NCBI GenBank assembly: GCA_017445525.1
Contig: JAFSTZ010000003.1
Coordinates: 1 to 14,419, forward strand
Origin: Eubacterium sp.
GTDB taxonomy: Bacteria > Bacillota > Clostridia > Lachnospirales > Lachnospiraceae
Direction: 5' to 3'
Length of the DNA stretch: 14,419 bases
The position numbers were made by a program, and so were the translations under genes. The notes beneath the pieces are model-generated. The model made no database searches and was not told the DNA's origin. It saw nothing but the letters and a program-made list of their open reading frames with translations. Positions 1-7,408 of this stretch are shown here, one piece after another. Numbering within the stretch: the first letter of the stretch is position 1; the number at the start of each line of letters is the position of its first letter.

Positions 1-81
1 ATGGAAGAGGTTGAGGAGTTTATAGGAGAAACCGAGCAGAAGCTTGAGAGAACAGTGATCACGTTCAGGTATCTGGGGTAG
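1..81 (+). CDS. 3' end of an upstream gene (partial, unknown)
   Basis: The frame starting at base 1 is open for 26 codons and ends in TAG at 79-81. The peptide is charged and helical in character (begins MEEVEEFIGETEQ, ends TFRYLG). It begins with ATG exactly at the window edge, but 26 residues with no visible ribosome site is more easily read as the C-terminus of a longer plus-strand gene, perhaps another component of the same locus. No family can be assigned from so little sequence. Confidence 0.4.
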   Translation: MEEVEEFIGETEQKLERTVITFRYLG

Positions 82-119
82 GCTGCAAGCATCTATCGTA
101 AGCACATCCATATATCAGG

Positions 120-132
120 CGTGAATAGTAAC
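120..132 (+). repeat. Copy 1 of the CGTGAATAGTAAC intergenic motif
   Basis: CGTGAATAGTAAC recurs at 14319-14331 and, with its last base changed, at 11313-11325. Upstream of this copy the words TGCAAGCATC (84-93) and GTAAGCACAT (98-107) echo parts of the hairpins of the larger element at 14142-14327, so this looks like a decayed or shortened copy. It lies directly before the promoter region of the first ATPase gene. Confidence 0.6.
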
Positions 133-137
133 TTAGG

Positions 138-171
138 TTGTTTATAAATATGTTTATAAATGGTATATAAT
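138..171 (+). promoter_or_regulatory. AT-rich promoter region with 10-bp direct repeats
   Basis: GTTTATAAAT occurs at 140-149 and again at 152-161, a direct repeat with 12-bp period. TTGTTT (138-143) resembles a -35 box; TATAAA (155-160) and TATAAT (166-171) resemble -10 boxes, but no pair has 16-18 bp spacing. Direct repeats with about one helical turn period near -35 are the known binding mode of SARP/BTAD regulators, and such a regulator is encoded at 3782-5980, so these repeats are a candidate operator; that link is inference. No Shine-Dalgarno separates this region from the ATG codons at 160 and 172. Confidence 0.45.
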
Positions 172-2331
172 ATGAGTAGTATAAGTTTAAAAGAAATATC
201 AGCGGGATTCTTCCGCGATGAAGACAGGTACCTGCCGTATGCTGATGAGAGGGCATACAGGGAGGCGCTGTTTTGTTATCTTCGCGTCAAGTTCAGAGCC
301 GGATATGCGATAAAAGAAGGCAGCGAGACCGAGGAGTCTGCATCGAGGGTGATACGGGGAGCTCTCTATCATATACGTGCCAGGCTGCAGCTGACAGGCG
401 AGGCGGCAGAGGCATATAGATTTGAGAGACTGCTGTGGAACATTCGCTTGAGTTCATCGGGAGTAGATTCTTCGGAGTATGATGACTGGATGCGATTTTT
501 GTTGTTGTATACTTTGGCTGCATCCGAGGATACAGTGCTTGCTTCTATGGTTGATGAAGCCGGTGGGGAGTTGATAAACAGTTATCAAGATGCATATATG
601 CTTTACAGCATATGTGATGAACTGCCTGAGGCGGCATATGCTGCCGGACTAGAGAGAAGGCTTCCGATATTTCGATATTTGATCGATACCGGTGAGACAT
701 CCGGAGCAAACTTTTCCATGAAGCTGAGCCCGCGAGTGCTCGGATATCTGAACGGTACCCCTGACATGGACATCGGGGATGAGTGCATAGAGATAGAGGG
801 ATATGCGAGCTTAGTTAAGCATGAGAAATATGCCATGCCGATAAGGAGTGAAAAGCTTGATGAGCTGACAGCTCTTATATCCGGAATGAAGGATGACCGG
901 ACAAGCCGGGATGCCGTACGATCTGCGGGAGGGGTAATCCAGATATACGGTCCGGAGGGCATCGGCAAGAGATATATGCTCGCATGTGCGACTCAGGATA
1001 AGCTGTTATTTATCGATATGAAAAAGCTTATGGCTGCGACGACGCCTGAGATCAAGGAGTTGCTGAAGAGATTTCGCAGGGAGTGTCTGTTATCGGAGGC
1101 GATACCTGTTTTCTACGGATATGTGCCCACTTATATACCTGAGAGAGGGGATGTGGAAACCCCGACAGTTACGGCGCTCATGTCATTTATATACGATGAA
1201 TTGAAGAGAGAATATCCTCTGAGTGTATGGATAACAGAGGAAAAGGCAGACTATCTTTTAAAACAGGGATTGTCCGTGACATTTTTCGAACTCCCGATGT
1301 TAAGCGCAGCTGAACGACAGGCGTTGTGGGAGCATGAGACAGATAAAACTGATCTTGCAGACGATGTCGATCTGACAGCATGTGCAAATCAGTATATACT
1401 TACACCGGCATCTCTTCGTGATGTAGTCAGGGAGGCAACTCTCAGGGCGGCGGGACAGCCGGTAGGCAGGGAGCATATCAGGGAGGCGGTCGCAGATCAG
1501 GTTGTAAATCAGCTTGGCACGATGGCGACGCATATAAAGTCTGTTTATACCTGGGATGATCTGGTGATCGATGAAAAGGAACGCAGACATCTGCAGATGA
1601 TATGTGATCAGGTCAGATACCGCGGAGTCGTCGGTGAGGAGTGGGGCTTTTATCAGAAGACAGCCTACGGTCGTGGGATCTGCGCCATGTTTTACGGGCA
1701 GCCCGGTACCGGCAAGACGATGGCAGCGCAGGTGATCGCCAATGAGCTTGGGCTGGAGTTATACAGGATCGATCTTTCTCAGATGGTCAGCAAGTACATC
1801 GGCGAGACACAGAAAAATGTGACAAAGCTCTTTGAAAGAGCGAAAAATACCAACGCAATACTCTTTTTTGACGAGGCTGATTCGCTGTTTTCCAAGCGCT
1901 CCGAGGTAAAGGATTTTCATGATAAAAATGCCAATGCCGAGACGGCGCATCTCCTGCAAAAGTTGGAGGACTATGAGGGGATAACCATCCTTGCCACAAA
2001 CTATGCACAGAATATAGATGATGCATTTAAGCGCAGGATCAGGTTTATGGTGAACTTTGTGTTTCCGGATGCTCCGGTCAGACGCAGATTGTGGAAGACT
2101 ATCCTTCCGGACGGAGTTCCGACAGAGGAGACACTGGATCTGGATTTCTTTGCGGATAACTTTGAACTGTCCGGAAGCAATATAAAGGAGATACTAACTG
2201 CGGCAGCTTTTTTGGCGGCAGCGGATAAAAGAGGACTTAAAAATGATGATATCATAGAGGCTGTTAAGCTCAACTTTGAGAAGCACGGCAAGGTGTTGAG
2301 CGATGCGGATTTCGGATATCTGAAGGGCTAA
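160..2331 (+). CDS. AAA+ ATPase of the CIS locus, with an extra degenerate P-loop domain
   Basis: This 723-aa protein has a C-terminal AAA+ module from about residue 465: Walker A GQPGTGKT (513-520), Walker B ILFFDEAD (567-574), sensor 1 TNY (613-615), a likely arginine finger region with R625/R626, and a sensor-2 stretch near 671-677. A second P-loop-like motif, GPEGIGKR (264-271), has Arg where Ser/Thr normally binds Mg-ATP, so that domain is probably inactive. The first 200 or so residues are not recognised. AAA+ ATPases of this kind accompany eCIS clusters (Afp15 type), where a role in assembly is assumed. The C-terminal half is clearly paralogous to the ATPase at 5977-7302. Start: ATG 160 or ATG 172; neither has a ribosome site, so initiation may be leaderless or depend on the AT-rich leader. 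Function in CIS is from family knowledge, not shown here. Confidence 0.88.
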   Translation: MVYNMSSISLKEISAGFFRDEDRYLPYADERAYREALFCYLRVKFRAGYAIKEGSETEESASRVIRGALYHIRARLQLTGEAAEAYRFERLLWNIRLSSSGVDSSEYDDWMRFLLLYTLAASEDTVLASMVDEAGGELINSYQDAYMLYSICDELPEAAYAAGLERRLPIFRYLIDTGETSGANFSMKLSPRVLGYLNGTPDMDIGDECIEIEGYASLVKHEKYAMPIRSEKLDELTALISGMKDDRTSRDAVRSAGGVIQIYGPEGIGKRYMLACATQDKLLFIDMKKLMAATTPEIKELLKRFRRECLLSEAIPVFYGYVPTYIPERGDVETPTVTALMSFIYDELKREYPLSVWITEEKADYLLKQGLSVTFFELPMLSAAERQALWEHETDKTDLADDVDLTACANQYILTPASLRDVVREATLRAAGQPVGREHIREAVADQVVNQLGTMATHIKSVYTWDDLVIDEKERRHLQMICDQVRYRGVVGEEWGFYQKTAYGRGICAMFYGQPGTGKTMAAQVIANELGLELYRIDLSQMVSKYIGETQKNVTKLFERAKNTNAILFFDEADSLFSKRSEVKDFHDKNANAETAHLLQKLEDYEGITILATNYAQNIDDAFKRRIRFMVNFVFPDAPVRRRLWKTILPDGVPTEETLDLDFFADNFELSGSNIKEILTAAAFLAAADKRGLKNDDIIEAVKLNFEKHGKVLSDADFGYLKG

Positions 2332-2371
2332 TTAACAGTTATAAATAAGCGGTAACAGAAAGGATGAACAC

Positions 2372-2884
2372 ATGACAAAAGAAATGAAAAAAGAGATCTT
2401 TGAGGCACTTGAGAAGAAGTCACTCGCTATCACCGAGGAGGTAGCTCTGGAAGAGCATGAAGCTGGCGACTATATCTGCCGTGCGGCATTTACAACTGTG
2501 CGCGGCGGTACGGGGATCGCATTTTTTGAGACGATGATACTTGATATCTGGGAGGATATGTCTGTTTGGGATATAAGGGTTATCCCGCAGTTTGTTATAG
2601 CTGATACTGCTTTAGAAGAAACCAGGAAGATGGTTGAGCAGATAAATATGTATTTTCCGTTTGGAGCGTTTGGGATCGACTTTGAAACAAAGCATATGTT
2701 TTGGCGTGTGAATGTACCTGTGGATGAGTCGGGATCAACGGATGAAACGGCGGCATATGCCATAAAGCTGTATGAGAAGGCGGCATCTGTTGTGGGAGCC
2801 GTTTATGATGCTATGGAGAAGGTTGCAGCCGGTGAGAGTACGTTTGCGGAGCAGGAAGAAGCAGGAACATTGGTTGGTCAGTGA
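2372..2884 (+). CDS. Unknown 170-aa protein (YbjN/secretion-chaperone-like composition)
   Basis: A ribosome site (AAAGGATG) precedes ATG 2372, 40 bp after the first ATPase gene, so the two are probably co-transcribed. The protein is acidic, with no signal peptide or membrane segment. It alternates helix-like ends with a hydrophobic strand-like middle (FFETMILDIWEDM, then MFWRVNVPVDESG) and a helical C-terminal part. This order (helix, sheet, 'RVNVPVDE', helix) recalls the YbjN / type III secretion chaperone fold, but similarity is at pattern level only. A small acidic alpha/beta protein beside an assembly ATPase could be a chaperone or adaptor. No confident family name. Confidence 0.75.
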   Translation: MTKEMKKEIFEALEKKSLAITEEVALEEHEAGDYICRAAFTTVRGGTGIAFFETMILDIWEDMSVWDIRVIPQFVIADTALEETRKMVEQINMYFPFGAFGIDFETKHMFWRVNVPVDESGSTDETAAYAIKLYEKAASVVGAVYDAMEKVAAGESTFAEQEEAGTLVGQ

Positions 2885-2894
2885 TCTGTCTTGA

Positions 2895-3017
2895 ATGAAA
2901 AGGAAAGCATGTAGCAGTTTCTCCAGCCTGATCAACCTCGGTTCTAAGAAAAATAAGAAGAGCAAAAGTGAAAAAACCAAGCAGGGGATGCGTGGGATCG
3001 GCAGCGGCAACGGATGA
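2895..3017 (+). CDS. Possible 40-aa basic peptide or remnant
   Basis: ATG 2895 to TGA 3015-3017 encodes a Lys/Ser-rich peptide (begins MKRKACSSFSSLINLG, ends RGIGSGNG). No good ribosome site precedes it. In the +1 frame the DNA continues as an acidic Ala/Asp-rich tail (ATDDDAPAAVADE) to TAG 3046-3048. A Lys-rich block, a Gly/Ser stretch and an acidic end is the same order seen at the C-terminus of the next gene (FGKKKKPDGSGG ... DDWVDLQNGNE). The stretch may be a small gene, or a frameshifted and shortened relative of the Gly-rich gene. Low confidence that it is translated. Confidence 0.3.
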   Translation: MKRKACSSFSSLINLGSKKNKKSKSEKTKQGMRGIGSGNG

Positions 3018-3082
3018 TGATGCGCCGGCGGCAGTGGCAGATGAGTAGATAAGTGGTTAAATATCTAAACGGAGGTGTGGAT

Positions 3083-3769
3083 ATGCCCGGATGGGAAAAA
3101 GGATGGGATTCGTTTTTATTTGATTCAGTCGGAACTCTGGGATCCGGAGCAGGACTTGCAGGCGCCGGGATCGGAGTTTTCGGAGATCCGGATGATCAGG
3201 AACAGGCCAAGGCTGCTTCATCGATGGGTCTGATAGGTGGATTGTCAAAGATGTTCACCAGTGTGGGAAGTATGCGTAAGGCTGTAAAGAACAAGTCTGT
3301 TCTTGGTGGTTTTGCAAGCGGATTTGGTATGGCGTCAGGAGCTGCCGATGCGGTTACCAACAGTATGGCACTGGCGGGTGTTGACAAAAAAAAGGTAGGC
3401 ATCGCAAAGGGAGTCTCAGGAGCGCTTGGTACGGTTGGTGGAGGACTCGGGCTCGCAAGCGCTATCGCCAATCGCAAGAAAAAACCGGCAGGAGAGACTG
3501 CGGCTGCCATTGCCGGATCGGCCGGAGGAATCTTAGGCGGTGTAGGAAAGATGCTCTCCGGATTCGGAGGGAAGGGCTCAAAAGCCGATAAGGTCGGCAA
3601 GTGGATGGGGCTCGCCGGTGCGGGACTTGGATTTTTGGGAAGCGCCGGAGGCTTGCTCGGTCGTATCTTCGGGAAGAAAAAGAAACCCGACGGTAGCGGT
3701 GGCAGTGGTAGTGGAGGTGCCGGTGCGGCCAATGATGATTGGGTAGATTTGCAAAACGGAAACGAGTAA
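3083..3769 (+). CDS. Gly/Ala-rich hydrophobic protein with Lys-rich blocks (unknown)
   Basis: The start ATG 3083 is chosen because GGAGGTG lies at 3071-3077 with 5-bp spacing; a GTG ten codons upstream (3053) is less likely. The 228-aa product begins MPGWEKGWDSFLFDSVG and is dominated by glycine-zipper-like hydrophobic segments (GSGAGLAGAGIGVFG; LGTVGGGLGLASAIA; AAIAGSAGGILGGVG; GLAGAGLGFLGSAGGLLG) separated by Lys-rich loops (NRKKKPAG, FGKKKKPDG). A flexible Gly/Ser linker leads to an acidic tail. There is no N-terminal signal peptide. Repeated GxxxG segments suggest membrane insertion or oligomerisation, so cargo, pore former or inner-tube component are possible; none is proven. It lies between the ATPase and regulator genes, its stop directly followed by the regulator's start region. 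Confidence 0.8.
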   Translation: MPGWEKGWDSFLFDSVGTLGSGAGLAGAGIGVFGDPDDQEQAKAASSMGLIGGLSKMFTSVGSMRKAVKNKSVLGGFASGFGMASGAADAVTNSMALAGVDKKKVGIAKGVSGALGTVGGGLGLASAIANRKKKPAGETAAAIAGSAGGILGGVGKMLSGFGGKGSKADKVGKWMGLAGAGLGFLGSAGGLLGRIFGKKKKPDGSGGSGSGGAGAANDDWVDLQNGNE

Positions 3770-3781
3770 GTGGGGTATGCA

Positions 3782-5980
3782 ATGTCTGAAACGACATCAA
3801 TGAGTTTGGATATCTCTCCTTCCATACGCTCTGACTGGGAGGACGATACTAAGGCCTGTACCGTGGTACAGGCCTTGTCGGGTTTTGGGAAGACATATGT
3901 ATACCGGAAACTAGCGGATGAGGATGATCACTCCATATGGATCGAGGCAGATATCCGCGATGACGATCCGGATCATTTTTTGAGAAAAATAGAGGCTGCC
4001 TGGGAGCAGATAGATGAGGCTACGATGGACATAGTCGGAGGATCTGCGGTTGAGTCTGTCTGGGACAGGGTGGATGCTCTGACGGATCGCATGTTTCACT
4101 GGCAGAATACCGGATCGAAGATCCATCTGGTCATAGATGATGTACAGAGTATCAGTGACTTATTTGTATGGGAATTATTATTATTTATTATAAAAAAAGC
4201 AGGGACATATATACACTTCTTTTTGCTGACGGATAACGATACTCCGGGACCTCTTCACAGGCTGATCAGGCAGGGTGAGGTGACAGTTATTACTGAGAGG
4301 GAACTGCGTTTAGTTGCCGGTGAAGATGAGCGGCTGATAAGGAGCTTTCTCGGATGGCCATACGGAGTGATGAAGGCCTTGGACAGGTTGAGGCAGCTTG
4401 GAACAGATAGGCTGCAGAGTGATAAGCGAGGCAGGTGTGCCGGAGCAGTAGATGTAGCAAATAGTGTAGATCTGCATCTGCTACTTCGTGAGACCGGACT
4501 GAATCAGGCGATATCGGATGTTATGTGGGAGCCGTTGTCAGCTGAGATGAAGTCGGTTTTATCACAGGTTGCGATATTGGATGAGTTTAACTGGGAGCTG
4601 TGTGACGCCGTGACTGAAGGAGAGGTTTCACGCAGTCAGTTTGAAGAGATGATCTCGCTTTCATACATGGTAGAGAGGATCCGTGAGGGCGAGGAGTGGT
4701 ACCGGTTCGGGGATGCTTATGCGACATTTCTCAGAGAGAGGATATCGGAAAAGGAGAAACGTGAGATCTGTGTCCGCGCTGCGCAGTGGTGCAGACAGGT
4801 AGGTGACTATGCAGGCATGGTAAACTATGCCATAGGTGGACATAGCACAGAGCTGCTCATCGAGGTGATGGAGCAGAGGGGAAGCCAGCTGCTGGCGGGC
4901 AGGTCTGCGCTTGGGCGTATCATCCGTTATCTCGAGGAAGAGGGTGTAAGGTTCACTACGGTTGCATCGGGTATAGCCGGTCAGTACTACTATGCAGAGG
5001 GGAATATGGAGCGTATGGAGGAGTATCTGAACGCTGCTGATTCTGCCTTTGGAAAAGAGAACAGATATGCAGCCTACAGGAGTATCTATCGTGCATTGTC
5101 ACGCTATGATGCCGATCCCGTAAGGTATGAAAAACAGTTGAGGAGTGCGCTGTTTTTCCTGAGGGAAGAGGATGAACCGATGCCGTGGCTGAAGCCGGAG
5201 TCGGAGAAGCGTCTTGAGAGGATGCTGCGTGAGGGTGAAAGCGGAGAGAGATCTCTGCTGGTCGAGAGTCTGGGAGGCTTTCGTGTCATCGCCGCCAGGG
5301 ATAACAAGGAGATAGCTTGGAGGACCAGAAAGGGACGAGAGCTCTTTGCGTATCTGACTGATCTGCGCGGAGAGACTGTGGACAGGAGAAAACTGATGGA
5401 GATCCTCTGGCCTGAGGAGATCCCTGCAAACGCCGTGGCGATGCTCCACAACATGATTTATAACATACGAAAAGAACTTTCGGACTACTCTCTGGAAGGG
5501 ATATTGGTTTATGAAAACAAGCGCTACAGACTGTATACTGAGGATCTGAAAAACAGTGCAGATGCTTTATATGAGATAGTGGAACCCGTGGAGCATCACG
5601 ACATGGGTAAGCTTCGTGAAAAAGAAAAATATTTTCTGGAGTTTCACGGAAGATATCTGGAAGATATCGATGCTGCGTGGGCGGATGAACGCCGGGAGTA
5701 CTATGACAGGATATATCGTCGTGGGTGCGAGCTACTTGCAGAGGATATGGTTACGCAAGATAAATGTGATGAAGCAATCCGGCTTTATCATAACATCCAG
5801 AAGCTCGACCCTTATGATGAATACTCGGCTGAGCGGCTTCTGCATTTATATGGGAAAAAGCGTGAATGGGATGCGATGAAGAAGTTTTACGATGCTTTTT
5901 GTAAGAGACTTTCAGATGAGCTTGGCATCGAGCCCGGTGAGGCGGTGGTGAGCGCTTATGAGAAAGGTAGGATGGTATGA
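3782..5980 (+). CDS. MalT/SARP-type transcriptional activator (P-loop ATPase, winged helix, BTAD)
   Basis: The 732-aa protein starts with a STAND/MalT-like ATPase: Walker A ALSGFGKT (31-38) and Walker B HLVIDDVQ (115-122). The middle (about 200-480) is helical and probably TPR-like. From residue 492 (LLVESLGGFRV) an OmpR-like winged helix typical of SARP regulators runs to about 585, including RKGRELFAYL and LHNMIYNIRKEL. The C-terminal BTAD follows, ending with the typical LSDELGIEPGEAV stretch. Such proteins bind direct repeats and activate nearby operons in an ATP- and signal-dependent way. ATG 3782 follows GTGGGG closely; GTG 3770, right after the previous stop, is an alternative (736 aa). 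The stop overlaps the next ATPase start (ATGA), so regulator and ATPase are probably translationally coupled. Likely the pathway-specific activator of this CIS locus (inference). Confidence 0.88.
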   Translation: MSETTSMSLDISPSIRSDWEDDTKACTVVQALSGFGKTYVYRKLADEDDHSIWIEADIRDDDPDHFLRKIEAAWEQIDEATMDIVGGSAVESVWDRVDALTDRMFHWQNTGSKIHLVIDDVQSISDLFVWELLLFIIKKAGTYIHFFLLTDNDTPGPLHRLIRQGEVTVITERELRLVAGEDERLIRSFLGWPYGVMKALDRLRQLGTDRLQSDKRGRCAGAVDVANSVDLHLLLRETGLNQAISDVMWEPLSAEMKSVLSQVAILDEFNWELCDAVTEGEVSRSQFEEMISLSYMVERIREGEEWYRFGDAYATFLRERISEKEKREICVRAAQWCRQVGDYAGMVNYAIGGHSTELLIEVMEQRGSQLLAGRSALGRIIRYLEEEGVRFTTVASGIAGQYYYAEGNMERMEEYLNAADSAFGKENRYAAYRSIYRALSRYDADPVRYEKQLRSALFFLREEDEPMPWLKPESEKRLERMLREGESGERSLLVESLGGFRVIAARDNKEIAWRTRKGRELFAYLTDLRGETVDRRKLMEILWPEEIPANAVAMLHNMIYNIRKELSDYSLEGILVYENKRYRLYTEDLKNSADALYEIVEPVEHHDMGKLREKEKYFLEFHGRYLEDIDAAWADERREYYDRIYRRGCELLAEDMVTQDKCDEAIRLYHNIQKLDPYDEYSAERLLHLYGKKREWDAMKKFYDAFCKRLSDELGIEPGEAVVSAYEKGRMV
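3851..3876. repeat. Perfect 12-bp inverted repeat inside the regulator gene
   Basis: AAGGCCTGTACC (3851-3862) and GGTACAGGCCTT (3865-3876) are exact reverse complements separated by two bases. They cover the codons just before and into the P-loop of the regulator (residues 24-32). In RNA this gives an 11-bp stem with a 4-base loop. There is no T-run after it, so it is not a terminator. Confidence 0.8.
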
Positions 5981-7302
5981 GTCTTGCTTCAGTAGTGAAT
6001 AAAAAATATGAGCTCGGCGAGCTGGTTTTATCCGGAGTAAATCCTGATAAAACATGGACACTTTCAGAGGAAATATCCGGAGAGATGGCAGAGTGTCTGA
6101 AAGATCCTTCATTTGAACAGTTGTTGTCGCTGGCCGACTGGACGGATTTTGAGATCCACTGTATCGTCATGGGTTTTTGCTCGATGATCAGACCTGCCTG
6201 CGTAAGAGCGTGTGAAAAGCTTGTTGGACGCGGTCTTTGTATGGAAGCTCTTATGCTCACTTATGAGGGTGGTATTTCTATGGAGGATGCTTATCTGGCA
6301 CTTGATCCTCACTCTCTTTTATCGCGTTATGTTTGGGAGGAAAGTTCATATCCGGTAGCTGAGCGGGAGTTTATCATGAAGGAATGGCTGGTGCGTTTTC
6401 TCATCACCGGTAAGTCTCCGATGCCGCTGTATGAGATGTTTGACAGGACGGAAGTGAAGCCCCGTGAGAATCCCATGGTCATACGTCATGCGATGCGGAT
6501 GGACTGTCCTTTCAGTATGGATGATATCGTCCTTCCCGAGAGTGTCAAGGATGAGCTGAAGCAGGCATGCGATCAGGTGAGACTTCACGACAAGGTGTTC
6601 AAGGAGTGGGGGATGGAGCGTGTCATCTCCTATGGCAGAGGAGTTTCCGTGCTTTTCTCCGGACCTTCCGGTACAGGCAAAACTATGGCGGCGCAGATCG
6701 TGGCGACGCAGGTGGGGAGGCCTCTTTATCGTGTTTCACTGCCAAGTGTCGTGAGCAAGTATATCGGTGAGACAGAGAAAAATCTCGATGAGATATTTGA
6801 TCAGGCCGGCAGGATGAGGATAGTTTTGTTCTTCGATGAGGCGGATGCGCTTTTTGCAAAGCGTACAGAGATCCGCGAGGGCAATGATAAATACAGCAAC
6901 ATGGAGGCTGCATTTTTATTGCAGAAGATAGAAGAATATGACGGCGTTGTAGTGCTTGCAACAAACTATCGACAGAACTTTGATGAGGCCTTTTCGAGAC
7001 GTCTGAAGTTCGTTATTGATTTCCCTTTTCCCGATGCAGGCGGAAGGACGGAGATATGGCGAAAATCGATCCCTGATAAACTGATGAACGACTCGATAGA
7101 CGTGGCTTATCTGGGACAGAGGTTTGAGCTTGCCGGCGGACATATCAGAAATGTGGTACTGCATGCGGCGTTTTTGGCGGCAGCGGATGACAGAGAAAGT
7201 CTCACCATGGCGGATATGGTTGAGGCAGTAAAGCATGAGTATATGAAGCTCGGCAAGGTGATGACAAGGAAGGAACTGGGAGAGTATTATTCCGGGGATT
7301 AG
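5977..7302 (+). CDS. Second AAA+ ATPase, paralogue of the first
   Basis: ATG 5977 overlaps the regulator stop by 4 bp (ATGA). The 441-aa protein has an unrecognised N-terminal region of about 180 residues and a complete AAA+ module: Walker A GPSGTGKT (229-236), Walker B IVLFFDEAD (282-290), sensor 1 TNY (329-331), arginine-finger region RR (341-342) and a sensor-2-like GGHIRNV. The module matches the C-terminal half of the first ATPase almost segment by segment (CDQVR, YGRG, GTGKTMAAQ, VSKYIGET, LFFDEAD, LLQK, LATNY, AAFLAAAD), so they arose by duplication. Unlike its paralogue it lacks the extra degenerate P-loop domain. Likely role: CIS assembly or remodelling; the two could form mixed rings (inference). 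Confidence 0.88.
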   Translation: MSLASVVNKKYELGELVLSGVNPDKTWTLSEEISGEMAECLKDPSFEQLLSLADWTDFEIHCIVMGFCSMIRPACVRACEKLVGRGLCMEALMLTYEGGISMEDAYLALDPHSLLSRYVWEESSYPVAEREFIMKEWLVRFLITGKSPMPLYEMFDRTEVKPRENPMVIRHAMRMDCPFSMDDIVLPESVKDELKQACDQVRLHDKVFKEWGMERVISYGRGVSVLFSGPSGTGKTMAAQIVATQVGRPLYRVSLPSVVSKYIGETEKNLDEIFDQAGRMRIVLFFDEADALFAKRTEIREGNDKYSNMEAAFLLQKIEEYDGVVVLATNYRQNFDEAFSRRLKFVIDFPFPDAGGRTEIWRKSIPDKLMNDSIDVAYLGQRFELAGGHIRNVVLHAAFLAAADDRESLTMADMVEAVKHEYMKLGKVMTRKELGEYYSGD

Positions 7303-7324
7303 TTGTTAGGGATACACTGATCAG

Positions 7325-7363
7325 ATCAGCGGGTAATAAATATGAATTATCAGTGCCGCTGAT
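7325..7363 (+). repeat. Inverted repeat in the leader of the acidic-tail gene
   Basis: ATCAGCGG (7325-7332) and CCGCTGAT (7356-7363) are exact reverse complements around a 23-base AT-rich spacer in the gap 7303-7408. No T-run follows. It may be a leader hairpin or a protein-binding site. No convincing promoter boxes were found in this gap. Confidence 0.4.
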
Positions 7364-7408
7364 ATGCAGGCCGTCACGGTGGTTTACTGATGGAGGTGAC
7401 CGGATAGA

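Noticed and set aside
3196..3825. A 209-codon open frame on the minus strand opposite the Gly-rich gene
   Set aside because: Its Pro/Ser/Ala-rich product is the expected antisense of Gly/Ala codons; it has no ribosome site, and the plus-strand gene has clear start signals and operon context.
3966..3975. GATCCGGATC palindrome within the regulator gene
   Set aside because: A 10-bp palindrome is common by chance over 14 kb and has no supporting context, unlike the 26-bp palindrome at 3851-3876.
5751..6260. A 169-codon minus-strand frame across the regulator-ATPase junction
   Set aside because: It covers two well-supported plus-strand genes with BTAD and AAA+ features, shows low-complexity Ser/His-rich product and no start signals.
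7389..7406. A tiny ATG-started frame (MEVTG) just before the TTG start of the acidic-tail gene
   Set aside because: The ATG contains part of the ribosome site of the larger gene; five codons with no site of their own are most simply chance.
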